59,899 nt of DNA from Candidatus Poribacteria bacterium (lineage in GTDB: Bacteria > Poribacteria > WGA-4E > WGA-3G), in contig PYJD01000004.1 of NCBI GenBank assembly GCA_003635315.1, forward strand, positions 1 to 59,899, read 5' to 3'. Of this stretch, positions 35,303 through 43,828 are shown piece after piece; position 1 is the stretch's first letter; each line of letters opens with the position of its first letter. A model generated the notes under the pieces. The model did no database searches and was not told where the DNA came from. It saw only the letters and a list, made by a program, of their open reading frames with translations. The position numbers were made by a program, and so were the translations under genes.

Positions 35303-36229
35303 CTAATTGGCGTAAGTATTCTTATAGAAATATGATTTTGCTAACAATATTGCTCCATAAACAGGATCATTTTTTGGAAATAATACAGATATATTACCCA
35401 TTTTATCATAAATCTTATTTTTCAGATTTTCAGAAAATAGCGGTTGATGAATTAGATTTCCCCCATTCAGGACAATATTAATTGTATCTTGAAACGAAGC
35501 TTGTTTTATCACTGATTCAATTGCACACACCAGTTCATCTGTAGCAGTTTCGATGATCCCAATTGCGGTGCTGTCACCATTCTTCATTCCTTCAAATACG
35601 ATTTTTGATAGTTGTGCAATTTCATCTCGATCTGCTGCATGTACCCACCGAATCAATTGTTTTGGATCATTTAGATTAAGTTCTGTAAGAAATAATTCGG
35701 TTAAAATAGTTGATGGTTTTCGGTTGTCCGTTGCTTTTGCGATAGCTTGTAATCCTTTGATTGCTATATCGTATCCACTACCTTCATCTCCGATGAGGTA
35801 ACCCCACCCTCCAGCTCGAAATTCATTTGCATGTGAATCAATTCCGTAGACGATTGATCCTGTACCTGAGATAACAATTATCCCTTCGGGTTTACCTATT
35901 CCACCAACTAATGCGATATGTGCGTCGTGAGTAAGGATTCTCTGTGTTGTGATTTCCATATTATCACAGATTTCATTGATAACCTTCCTATCATCATCAC
36001 GACCTAATCCTGCCATCCCTATACATATAACAATGTTATTATTTGTAGTCTCTATTTGGGAAGTAAGAGATTCTATAATATACTTTAATACCTGATGTGT
36101 AATTTCAACCCCTACGACATGGTAGTTAGAGGGTCCATCCAATATATTAGCAATTTTTTCACCATCAATAGTGGTTAATAGTCCAACAGTTTTTGTTCCA
36201 CCACCATCAATACCTATGAGATAGTTCAT
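35303..36229 (-). CDS. BadF/BadG-type amino-sugar kinase (MurNAc or GlcNAc)
   Basis: A 308-residue ASKHA kinase. Phosphate motifs: GIDGGGTKTVGLL near the start, VISGTGSIVYGID and GWGYLIGDEGSGYDIAI, and the adenosine motif IVLNGGNLI. The family phosphorylates GlcNAc, MurNAc or glucosamine. Directly upstream of MurQ in the same operon, it most likely makes MurNAc-6-phosphate, the MurQ substrate (as MurK does in Clostridium). Substrate choice is inferred from context. The ribosome site is weak. Confidence 0.88.
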   Translation of the reverse strand: MNYLIGIDGGGTKTVGLLTTIDGEKIANILDGPSNYHVVGVEITHQVLKYIIESLTSQIETTNNNIVICIGMAGLGRDDDRKVINEICDNMEITTQRILTHDAHIALVGGIGKPEGIIVISGTGSIVYGIDSHANEFRAGGWGYLIGDEGSGYDIAIKGLQAIAKATDNRKPSTILTELFLTELNLNDPKQLIRWVHAADRDEIAQLSKIVFEGMKNGDSTAIGIIETATDELVCAIESVIKQASFQDTINIVLNGGNLIHQPLFSENLKNKIYDKMGNISVLFPKNDPVYGAILLAKSYFYKNTYAN

Positions 36230-36356
36230 TTTAAGAATAATATAGTTTTAGGACTTACTTAATAATCCTTCCTTTGATGCAGAATCGGTAGAACCGTAGA
36301 GGGTTGGAATTATTGTAATTACGTAAACTTTGTATATGTATAGAAAGCGTTTTATG

Positions 36357-36385
36357 TTGACATATCTGAGTGAATAAGTTACATT
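36357..36385 (+). promoter_or_regulatory. Sigma-70 type promoter for the Ycf48-like gene
   Basis: A perfect TTGACA (36357-36362), 17-base spacer, and TACATT (36380-36385), 58 bases before the start at 36443. Confidence 0.65.
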
Positions 36386-36442
36386 AATTTATCATAGATT
36401 AAACGATAAAAGCAATCATTTTATCAGTCTGGGAGTTAAAAG

Positions 36443-37405
36443 ATGCTACGTAAATTTTATATTTTTGTTTTAATATTGATCTCAATATATTTTTTAGGTT
36501 GTTCGAATGATTCAAAAACAGTTGAATGGCAACAGATTGATAGTGGAACGGAAGAGCATTTATTCAGTGTCTATTTTTTAGATAAGAAAAATGGGTGGAT
36601 ATCTGGAGATGATGGTCTTGTCTTATCATCTTCAGATAGAGGAAATACTTGGAATCAACTTGGAAATAAGAATGGGTTGACAGATACATTAACACGAGTC
36701 ATGTTTTTAACTCCAAAGAACGGTTGGCTTGTAAGTAGAGGAAAAATACATTATAGCAGTAGTGGTGGAACTACATGGGGAATCCAACATAGGATTCGTT
36801 CTGGTTCGGCTAAACCTCCAGGTATATTAGATTTACATTTTGTAAATCCTGCTGAAGGTTGGGCAGTTGGTGGAACCAATGAAAAAGGGGTTTCAACTAT
36901 CCTGCATACAGAGAATGGTGGTACGAAATGGGAGAAAGTAGTTAATCCTTCTGACAAACACCTATGGGGTGTGTATTTTGTGGATTCAAGTTATGGATGG
37001 GTTGTTGGAGAGATGGGTGAGATTTTACATACAAGAGATAGTGGAAAACAGTGGATTCGCCAGATTAGTGGTGTTGAACAACCATTATTTAAAGTTCATT
37101 TTACAGATTTGTTAAATGGTTGGATAGTTGGAACAAATGGATTAATTATTCATACCATTGATGGAGGTAATACTTGGATGCATCAACCATCAAATATCAA
37201 GCAGAGCTTACGTGATGTTTTCTTTCTAAATGAACAGGTTGGGTGGGCAATTGGCGAAGAAGGATTGATATTACACACGATGGATGGTGGTAAGGAGTGG
37301 AACCTATATCCTTCACCAACAACCCAAAACCTTCAAGATATATTTTTTCTCAATAATACAGGGTGGATCGTAGGAGAAAAGGGTACAATTCTCATGGGCA
37401 GATAA
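36443..37405 (+). CDS. Ycf48/BNR-repeat lipoprotein
   Basis: A 320-residue outer-surface or periplasmic lipoprotein: hydrophobic leader with lipobox YFLGC, so Cys20 would be the lipid anchor. About seven beta-propeller blades follow with the Ycf48/BNR pattern, e.g. FLDKKNGWISGDDGLVLSSS, then GNTWNQL; FVDSSYGWVVGEMGEILHT and SGKQWIRQ. Ycf48 proteins help assemble photosystem II in cyanobacteria, but non-photosynthetic bacteria have many such propellers with unknown roles. A good promoter and GGGAG ribosome site precede the gene. The substrate-binding gene follows after 56 bases. Confidence 0.85.
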   Translation: MLRKFYIFVLILISIYFLGCSNDSKTVEWQQIDSGTEEHLFSVYFLDKKNGWISGDDGLVLSSSDRGNTWNQLGNKNGLTDTLTRVMFLTPKNGWLVSRGKIHYSSSGGTTWGIQHRIRSGSAKPPGILDLHFVNPAEGWAVGGTNEKGVSTILHTENGGTKWEKVVNPSDKHLWGVYFVDSSYGWVVGEMGEILHTRDSGKQWIRQISGVEQPLFKVHFTDLLNGWIVGTNGLIIHTIDGGNTWMHQPSNIKQSLRDVFFLNEQVGWAIGEEGLILHTMDGGKEWNLYPSPTTQNLQDIFFLNNTGWIVGEKGTILMGR

Positions 37406-37461
37406 AGAATGAAATCGTATTGTGTAATCAATAGGTAACAACGCATGAAAGGATATATAGA

Positions 37462-38667
37462 TTGATATTTCAATATTTTAGAAAGCCACTTCAATATGTT
37501 ACAGTATATAGGATATTCATCTCGGCTATTCTGATGAGTATTTTCTTTTTTGGATGTGAGAGGATACAACAAGTCGTAACTCCAGTTGATTTAGAACCTG
37601 CAGTACTTGATACAGTTAAAATTGGTTTTATCTATAGTCCTCCAGATCCAGGAACAACACTTAATGGTGCTGAGATAGGTGTTGCGATTGCGAATCGGAA
37701 TGGTGGTATTAATGGAACCCCGATAGAACTTCTTATAAGAGATGATAATAGAGATCCAGTATTTAGTGTAAAACAGGCAGAAGATCTAATAAGTAAGGGT
37801 GTACTTGCAATTGTGGGACCGGACTACTCTGATGTAGCAGTGGAGGTGAGTATGATTGCTCAAGAACACATGATTCCGCTATTGACGACCTATCCGACGA
37901 ATCCAAAAGTTACAGAAGGTGGAGATTTTACGTTTATGGGTGCATATACAGATCCGTATCAGGCAAAAATCATTGCGAATTTTGCCATTAAGGAACTGAG
38001 TGCAAAGAACGCCGCTGTCCTTACAGAAACAGGAAACACTTATTCAGAAGGACTGTCAAAGGTTTTTGTTGAGAGCTTTGTTGACCAAGGAGGTACAGTT
38101 GCTACACATCAATTTTATGCGACTGGTGCTACAGATTTTACTGATCAGTTATTGGCAATAGATGCAGTTGATCCTGCTGTTGATATGATCTTTTTGCCAG
38201 GTTTAGGATCTGAATTCCCGTTGGCAGTGAAACAAGCAAGTTCTACCGACTTTAATATCTCTGCGACATTTCTTGGGGGTGATGGTTGGGATCGACCAGA
38301 CCTATTTGAAATTGGCGGAACGGCAGTTGAAGGGAGTTTCTTTACAAATCACTTCTCAGCAGGTGGTCAACACAGTGAATCAGGACGTGTATTTTTTGAT
38401 GCCTATATTGATCGTTATAGTATTCCACCAGACGGTCCGGCTGCACTCGGATATGATGCTGTTACCATTGTAATTGAAGCGATGCGTCGTACAAAGGATA
38501 ACGATCCTGTTGCAATTCGCGATCAGATTATGGCAACTCAGGATTATGAAGGAGCGACTCATTTATCTCATTTTGATGCGAATCGACATGCAATTAAGAG
38601 TCTTGTTATCAACACTGTAAAAGATGGGGAGATACGATTCCATCAATTTCTTGCCCCCGAAGAGTAA
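37462..38667 (+). CDS. ABC-type branched-chain amino-acid-like binding lipoprotein
   Basis: A 401-residue periplasmic binding protein of the LivJ/Peripla_BP_6 class. After a leader the lipobox FFFGC fixes the mature Cys. The two-lobed domain follows: VKIGFIYSPPDPGTTLNGAE, LLIRDDNRDPVFSVKQAEDL and the typical GPDYSDVAVEVSMIAQEH, then LGYDAVTIVIEAMRR. TTG at 37462 with GAAAGGA eight bases upstream is the best start. No permease or ATPase gene is near, so it is an orphan; it may share permeases or act as a sensor. It probably shares a transcript with the Ycf48-like gene. Confidence 0.85.
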   Translation: MIFQYFRKPLQYVTVYRIFISAILMSIFFFGCERIQQVVTPVDLEPAVLDTVKIGFIYSPPDPGTTLNGAEIGVAIANRNGGINGTPIELLIRDDNRDPVFSVKQAEDLISKGVLAIVGPDYSDVAVEVSMIAQEHMIPLLTTYPTNPKVTEGGDFTFMGAYTDPYQAKIIANFAIKELSAKNAAVLTETGNTYSEGLSKVFVESFVDQGGTVATHQFYATGATDFTDQLLAIDAVDPAVDMIFLPGLGSEFPLAVKQASSTDFNISATFLGGDGWDRPDLFEIGGTAVEGSFFTNHFSAGGQHSESGRVFFDAYIDRYSIPPDGPAALGYDAVTIVIEAMRRTKDNDPVAIRDQIMATQDYEGATHLSHFDANRHAIKSLVINTVKDGEIRFHQFLAPEE

Positions 38668-38756
38668 TCTCCAATACCTTTTAATTCGGAGACCGATCCG
38701 ATTTGAAGTTTTTCGATATTACCGAATTAGTTGTTCTGAACTTATACCATTTCTAA

Positions 38757-38958
38757 TGGTTCGGTTACAAACCAAACCTACCATGTTTGGGAAAGTGCTA
38801 AGTTGACAACTATGGTTCGGTTACAAACCGAACCTACCATGTTTGGGAAAGGTGCTAAGTTGAAACCTATGGGTTCGGTTACAAACCGAACCTATCATGT
38901 TTGGGAAAGGTGCTAAGTTGACGCCTATGGGTTCGGTTACAAACCGAACCTACCGGGT
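38757..38958. repeat. Four-copy hairpin repeat (60-bp period) beside a MITE half
   Basis: GGTTCGGTTACAAACCGAACC-type hairpins occur at about 38757, 38816, 38876 and 38936 (the first has one change). Between them the phrases CATGTTTGGGAAAGG and GCTAAGTTGACGCCTATGG recur, the last related to the ends of elements 1 and 2. Immediately left, at 38745-38755, is a MITE left end TACCATTTCTA with no right end, so the array interrupts or replaced a MITE. The remainder of 38668-39005 shows nothing. Confidence 0.85.
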
Positions 38959-39005
38959 TGGGTGAAAAGTGGGATAATTCCACATATCAAATAAAAGGGT
39001 AAAAT

Positions 39006-39392
39006 CTACAGTAGTTTAAATACCCAGGTTGACAAACAAGCTACAAGAACTAAAATAAGTATCCAATTTCGTGCCTTATTTGATAAACTTTCCCAAACGT
39101 ATTTAGACTTATTTGGAAAGAGAGCTACACTCAACGCAAGAGCAATTAATAGAAAAGCAAAAGGATTGAACATATAGGCTTGCATGAAATTCCCTTGCGT
39201 TATGGATAGACATGCCCGTGTCATTCCACACCCAGGACACGGGATATTCGTAATTGTATGGAATAGACAGGGAATCAATGAGACCTGTTCAGGAATCACC
39301 CCAACCCAAGCAGAATAAATTCCAACCATAATCAATCCAAATACAAAAACACGGGATAAATTCTTATGGTTAACCATCCGATGTGTCCCCAT
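39006..39392 (-). CDS. DUF2752 membrane protein
   Basis: A 128-residue membrane protein with the DUF2752 signature IPCPGCGMTRACLSITQGNF, that is CPxCGxTR, between two hydrophobic helices, and a third at the end. The function is unknown. It overlaps the end of DUF4234 by 23 bases if it starts at 39392; a second Met (MVNHKNL) at 39377 is possible. Either way it is coupled to the upstream gene. Confidence 0.85.
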   Translation of the reverse strand: MGTHRMVNHKNLSRVFVFGLIMVGIYSAWVGVIPEQVSLIPCLFHTITNIPCPGCGMTRACLSITQGNFMQAYMFNPFAFLLIALALSVALFPNKSKYVWESLSNKARNWILILVLVACLSTWVFKLL

Positions 39393-39756
39393 ATAGTTTA
39401 TTTATCTGGTACTGTTGTATTGCTAAAGATGCTATTCCAACCCCAAAAATCGCTAATAAAACACATATAATTGGTAGGTTATGATCATGTAATATATCGT
39501 TATTATTTTGTACTTCATTAATTCCACAAGCCATCTTGTATTCATAGTATATTCCAAAAATGCCACAAGTGAGAATTGAGAATATTAACCATAACCAAAA
39601 AGAGTAGTCATTTCTACCTAACCAAACATTTAGGGTGTCCATCTGTTTGTATTGCCAATAGAGACTATATATTCCACAAGTAATGATTGATAGGATTACT
39701 CCAGATAAAATACTCCGTCTGCCATCAGCTTCAGGATACGGATATTGATTTAGCAT
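39370..39756 (-). CDS. DUF4234 membrane protein
   Basis: A 128-residue protein with three hydrophobic helices. The double ILSIITCGIYSLYWQYKQMD and IFSILTCGIFGIYYEYKMA phrases are the DUF4234 mark. The N-terminal NQYPYPEADGRRS is a short soluble tail. AGAAGGAA lies before the ATG. It overlaps the DUF2752 gene. The two small membrane proteins probably act together; no role is known. Confidence 0.8.
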   Translation of the reverse strand: MLNQYPYPEADGRRSILSGVILSIITCGIYSLYWQYKQMDTLNVWLGRNDYSFWLWLIFSILTCGIFGIYYEYKMACGINEVQNNNDILHDHNLPIICVLLAIFGVGIASLAIQQYQINKLYGDTSDG

Positions 39757-39855
39757 TTTAAATTCCTTCTAATTGAATTATTTATTTTACATTCTACCCA
39801 GTCATTTTCTACAACGATTCGGATTATTTTAGTAATGACTGGTATGATTTGAAAA

Positions 39856-40905
39856 CTATTGCCGTGGTAATTGTACAGTGTCTGGTACAATTATATCACC
39901 GGCAATTATCTTTTCTTTAATATTTTCGATTTGGTTTATAATATTATTCGTCAGGCTTAATTGATTGTGTTCATCTAAAGTATAATCAACCCCACCTCCT
40001 TCTATACCAATAAAACGTATACCTGGCATGTACATACCGTTCACTGTTTCATGTATGATTGTCTGTACAGAGGATGATATCTCTTTAACCATACTTGTTA
40101 ATACAATTCCGGGTGCAAGATGATTTCCATTTGAATCAACCCAAATGATATATTTCATTTTTTCTTGTGCTGCTTCAAGTACACCTTGTCCTGATCCTCC
40201 TGCAGCCACATATATAATATCAACTCCACTATCATATAGAGTTAATGCAATCTCTTTTGCTTTATCCGGTTGAATAAACCCCGTAACATCATCACTTATA
40301 TACTTGACAATTACCTCAATATCCTGATTTATTTCATGAATACCGGCGATATAACCTGCTTCAAATTCACGTATTAATGGAACATCAACACCACCAATGA
40401 AACCAATTTTATTGGACTTAGTCTTCAAAGCTGCAATGGATCCAACCAGAAAAGATCCTTCGTTTGATTTATAGTTAACAGAAGCGACATTTGGTAAATC
40501 AATAACTACATCAAAGATAGCAAATTTCACATTAGGAAATTTTGGAGCTACTGATTCAAGAATCGATCCCATCTGATATCCTGCGGTCAAGACAAGATCA
40601 GAAGTTTGAGCTGCTTCACTTAATATCATTTCTGTGGCAATAGGATCATTTTCTAAACCGTTTAATTCTGTAAGTTTAATCCCAATTTCATTCTTAGCTT
40701 TCTGTACTCCAATGTGAAATTCCGTACAGTATGCAGCCAAGCCTACACAGTCGTTTGGATACACCATCGTAACATTAAGGGAATCGAGTTCTTCTTGTGA
40801 TATTTCATCAATTGTAACTATATTCTGAACTTTTTCACAACCACCTATGATAGTTAATCCTAATCCAATCAATAAAAATAATGTAATAATCCGTGTTGTA
40901 TTCAT
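39856..40905 (-). CDS. BMP/PnrA-type ABC binding lipoprotein
   Basis: 349 residues from ATG at 40905, chosen because GGAG lies six bases before it and a clean lipoprotein leader follows, MNTTRIITLFLLIGLGLTII with lipobox IGGC. The upstream extension of the open frame runs into MITE D. The body is a basic-membrane-protein domain: SLNVTMVYPNDC..., DLVLTAGYQMGSILESVA, NKIGFIGGVDVPLIREFEAG, DIIYVAAGGSGQGVLEAA. BMP proteins take up nucleosides. No permease or ATPase is adjacent. MITE D lies 24 bases upstream, so it may carry or have displaced the promoter. Confidence 0.88.
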   Translation of the reverse strand: MNTTRIITLFLLIGLGLTIIGGCEKVQNIVTIDEISQEELDSLNVTMVYPNDCVGLAAYCTEFHIGVQKAKNEIGIKLTELNGLENDPIATEMILSEAAQTSDLVLTAGYQMGSILESVAPKFPNVKFAIFDVVIDLPNVASVNYKSNEGSFLVGSIAALKTKSNKIGFIGGVDVPLIREFEAGYIAGIHEINQDIEVIVKYISDDVTGFIQPDKAKEIALTLYDSGVDIIYVAAGGSGQGVLEAAQEKMKYIIWVDSNGNHLAPGIVLTSMVKEISSSVQTIIHETVNGMYMPGIRFIGIEGGGVDYTLDEHNQLSLTNNIINQIENIKEKIIAGDIIVPDTVQLPRQ

Positions 40906-40928
40906 TTTCGCTCCAATATATAATGTTA

Positions 40929-41041
40929 TACCATTTCTATTTATGATTATCTCATTACCTGCTGTTAGGAATGAAACATGGAAGACACAAACTGAAAGTT
41001 TGTGGTACAAAAAAGTGAGAGTTTGTCAATTAGAAATGGTA
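40929..41041 (+). mobile_element. MITE copy D (113 bp)
   Basis: TACCATTTCTATTTATG at the left and TTAGAAATGGTA at the right, TA-flanked. The centre has CACAAACTGAAAGTTTGTGG, a stronger hairpin than in A-C. It matches copy E in reverse. It lies between the BMP and Nudix genes. Confidence 0.87.
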
Positions 41042-41147
41042 TTATTTATGAATATAAAATATTGCATTTTTCATTAAGAAAAATATAGAAAAAAATTAGC
41101 ATCTTGAATAATTATAAATGTGGGTGCATGTTAGTCGATTGAGTAAA

Positions 41148-41597
41148 TTATAAGTAGCATTGTTGGTAAATGTGATAAGGGTTTGTGGTATATACTCTGT
41201 AAATGACGCGTCCAGAAAAATCGACCATGTCTCTCATTCTGTCGGAAACTGCAGGGTTGGTGATGTACTGTAGTGCAGATTGTCGAGAAATCCAAATTGT
41301 TTCTAAACTTTCTTCACTGGTTTCTAATTCACCTGAGAGATAATCTCCCAGAAACCCAAACATCACTTTTGTTGGTGATTTTATATTTGAGTAAATACCC
41401 ACCAACGAACCGATTGATGCATTAACCCCGGTTTCTTCTTGTACTTCTCGGATCAATGCATGAATGATATCCTCACCTTCTTCGACCTGTCCACCAGGGA
41501 ATTCCCATCCGCGACGAGGACTTTTAATCAGTAGTATGTTTCCATCCGGATGATTGATTAGTCCTGAAACAGCAACAATATGAGCAGGATGGTTCAT
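41148..41597 (-). CDS. Nudix hydrolase
   Basis: A 149-residue pyrophosphohydrolase. The Nudix box GGQVEEGEDIIHALIREVQEETGV (35-58; key Gly35, Glu40, Arg50, Glu51 and Glu54-Glu55) agrees with GX5EX7REUXEEXGU. The substrate, a nucleoside diphosphate derivative, is not predictable. GAGGAA lies seven bases before the ATG. It is upstream of nothing on the same strand within 100 bases, so likely single. Confidence 0.92.
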   Translation of the reverse strand: MNHPAHIVAVSGLINHPDGNILLIKSPRRGWEFPGGQVEEGEDIIHALIREVQEETGVNASIGSLVGIYSNIKSPTKVMFGFLGDYLSGELETSEESLETIWISRQSALQYITNPAVSDRMRDMVDFSGRVIYRVYTTNPYHIYQQCYL

Positions 41598-41669
41598 TGT
41601 AGTTCCTCAAATAGATAGAGAAAGTATATATAGTATAGAAAATTGTTAGGATAAATATATACTTGAAGA

Positions 41670-43289
41670 TTATATACCAATTGCGTATCCATCGCGTCTT
41701 GGATCTGCGCCACCCATGAATGTACCCTCTTCAATATCAAATGCGATGCCGTGTCCACCTCCAACAGTTGCAGTCCAATCAGGTAATACCTCTACATCGT
41801 GTTCTCTTGCAATCAATGCTTCCCGGACAGATAGTGGAATCCGTGCTTCCATAGCCACATGTGTCCCCGGATTGATGAGACGAATCCGTGGTGCTTCAAT
41901 GGCAGCCTGAATATTCATACCGTGTTCAATTAGGTTTAAAACCATCTGGAGAGTTGTCTGTAGGATTCCGTGACTACCAGGAGTGCCGATAGCTGCAAAA
42001 GGTTTATCATTCTTCCATACCTGACATGGTGCCATACACATCTCAATTTGTTTATGTGGACCAATAACATTAGGACTATCAGGTTCTCTATCAAACCAGT
42101 TCATAAAATTATTTAAGAACATACCGGTATTTCCAAGTATTGTACCTGAACCAAATGGTTGTCCAAGACTTTGTGTTACAGCTACAATATTCCCTTCAGC
42201 ATCTGCAGTATCAAAATGAGTTGTACACTCTGTTGTCCAATCATCGGGGATTATTTCTCCAGGTAGTTTATCTTTAGTCCAACGTTCTCCACCACTAATA
42301 GCAGCAGTTTCAGGAATTCTTTTTCTAAGTGATTGAGCATGATCTTTAGAAAGGAGTTTTTGAATTGGCGGGTTAGGTCTTGGTGCATATTCAGCACGAT
42401 CCGCACTCGCGAGTTTAATTGCTTCAATGAGTAGATGTAAGTATTCTGGTGTATTATGTCCAAGAGTTCTGAGGTCGTCGTTTTCAAGAATATTGAAAGT
42501 CTCAAGATATTGAAATCCTGAACAGGGAGGTGGAGGGCAGAAGATTTTATAATCTTTGTATTCAATAGATAATGGCTCTTGCCATTCTACCTTAAAATCA
42601 GAAAGATCTTCTTCAGTGATTAAACCATTATTTTCCTTAGAAAACCTTACAATTTCCTTTGCTATTTCGCCCTTATAAAAGACCTCAGTTCCACCTTCAG
42701 CAATCTTTCTAAATGTATTAGCTAAATCCTTTTGTATTAGAATTTCACCGGGTTTAGGAGTTCTCCCTCGTGAAGCAATGACATTTTCAGCAATCTTAGA
42801 GAAATAGGGTTGTGCCCCTGCAATAAAATCAGCATTCTTTACAGTTACAGCATAACCGTTTTCAGCCAATTCAATTGCTGGTGTGAATACATCTGAAATG
42901 TCCATACTACCGTAGCGTTCCAATAAGGCAAGCCATCCCCCACAACCACCTGGAACCATTCCAGATCGGATACCAATCTTCTGGGAATCTTCTGTTGGAA
43001 AGGCATCAAGGGTTGCATTATATGGAGCAGTTGCTAAATAATCTATGACATGGTGTGTCTTATCCTTAGCACTATAGATCAGCATATAACCGTTCCCTGC
43101 TATTCCGGACATATAGGGTTCAACTACATTTAGACTGGATGCAACGGCAACAGCAGCATCAAATGCATTTCCCCCAGCAAGAAGCATTCGAACACCTGCC
43201 AGACTTGCGAGTGGATGAGCACTCGTAACCATACCACGTGTACCCGTTACAGTAGACCGATGTGTTAAACCATGTGATGGGAATGCCAT
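41670..43289 (-). CDS. Gamma-glutamyltransferase-family protein
   Basis: A 539-residue Ntn hydrolase of the gamma-glutamyltranspeptidase family, which cleaves itself before a Thr and acts on gamma-glutamyl bonds such as in glutathione. It has NGYMLIYSAKDKTHHVIDY-like start, GIRSGMVPGGCGGWLALLE, and TTHFDTADAEGNIVAVTQSL with the nucleophile Thr, followed by GPHKQIEMCMAPCQVWKNDK. The start lacks a signal peptide, unlike periplasmic GGT of enterobacteria, so it may be cytoplasmic. It is two bases after the glutaredoxin-like gene, whose stop region carries its ribosome site (AGGAGT). Confidence 0.9.
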   Translation of the reverse strand: MAFPSHGLTHRSTVTGTRGMVTSAHPLASLAGVRMLLAGGNAFDAAVAVASSLNVVEPYMSGIAGNGYMLIYSAKDKTHHVIDYLATAPYNATLDAFPTEDSQKIGIRSGMVPGGCGGWLALLERYGSMDISDVFTPAIELAENGYAVTVKNADFIAGAQPYFSKIAENVIASRGRTPKPGEILIQKDLANTFRKIAEGGTEVFYKGEIAKEIVRFSKENNGLITEEDLSDFKVEWQEPLSIEYKDYKIFCPPPPCSGFQYLETFNILENDDLRTLGHNTPEYLHLLIEAIKLASADRAEYAPRPNPPIQKLLSKDHAQSLRKRIPETAAISGGERWTKDKLPGEIIPDDWTTECTTHFDTADAEGNIVAVTQSLGQPFGSGTILGNTGMFLNNFMNWFDREPDSPNVIGPHKQIEMCMAPCQVWKNDKPFAAIGTPGSHGILQTTLQMVLNLIEHGMNIQAAIEAPRIRLINPGTHVAMEARIPLSVREALIAREHDVEVLPDWTATVGGGHGIAFDIEEGTFMGGADPRRDGYAIGI

Positions 43290-43291
43290 AA

Positions 43292-43573
43292 TTAACTCCT
43301 ATTCATTACTTTTAATAGATGATTCCACCTTAATAACCATAACAATCTTCTTTCGTTTATGTTATGTTGATATAGTCTCTTGTCATCAAACTCAATAACA
43401 GGGATAATTTCTTTATATTCAGTAAATATACCCATATTCTTTGTAATGTTAATTTCTTCAATAGTAATATATGGTAATTTAGATTTGATTTTTTCAATTA
43501 CTAATTTTGCTTTATCACAGAGATCACAATCTGGTTTTGTATAAAACCGAAGGTTTATCAGTTCAGTTTTCAA
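43292..43573 (-). CDS. Glutaredoxin-like protein
   Basis: A 93-residue thioredoxin-fold protein of the short glutaredoxin-like type. The strand LRFYTKPDCDLCDKAK has the CxxC pair (Cys16, Cys19), and IPVIEFDDKRLY gives the cis-proline turn. It precedes gamma-glutamyltransferase with almost no gap, so a shared role in thiol metabolism is plausible. TTG is the start, with a weak AGGT ribosome site. Confidence 0.82.
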   Translation of the reverse strand: MKTELINLRFYTKPDCDLCDKAKLVIEKIKSKLPYITIEEINITKNMGIFTEYKEIIPVIEFDDKRLYQHNINERRLLWLLRWNHLLKVMNRS

Positions 43574-43731
43574 CAGGATACCTGCAGTAGCGGAATAAGG
43601 GTCAATCGTGAACAGAATTGATCTTCAATAAGTGATGATTTTTATTCAACAAAGGATATGGGTGGATATTAAGAACGATCCTTACATGAGTTTAGCATAA
43701 GGACGCAAATTTTTCACTGATTTTTCACATG

Positions 43732-43747
43732 AACTAATATATTAGTT
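43732..43747. promoter_or_regulatory. 16-bp perfect palindrome next to a -10 box
   Basis: AACTAATATATTAGTT is self-complementary. TATGAT follows at 43747-43752, overlapping its end, so a protein bound here would cover the promoter of the oxidoreductase gene. The -35 side is unclear. Confidence 0.4.
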
Positions 43748-43828
43748 ATGATAGAATCAGTATCAACATAGGGTATTATTTGCATGAATTATTGCGTAAT
43801 TAATGGAGATATGAAAGGAGAGGAAATT

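Noticed and set aside
39796..39846. Terminator between DUF4234 and BMP genes
   Set aside because: The arms CCAGTCATT and AATGACTGG pair, but the loop is nearly 30 bases and there is no T run.
39856..41010. Longer N-terminus for the BMP lipoprotein
   Set aside because: The first 35 codons lie largely in MITE D; a clean lipoprotein signal with ribosome site starts at 40905.
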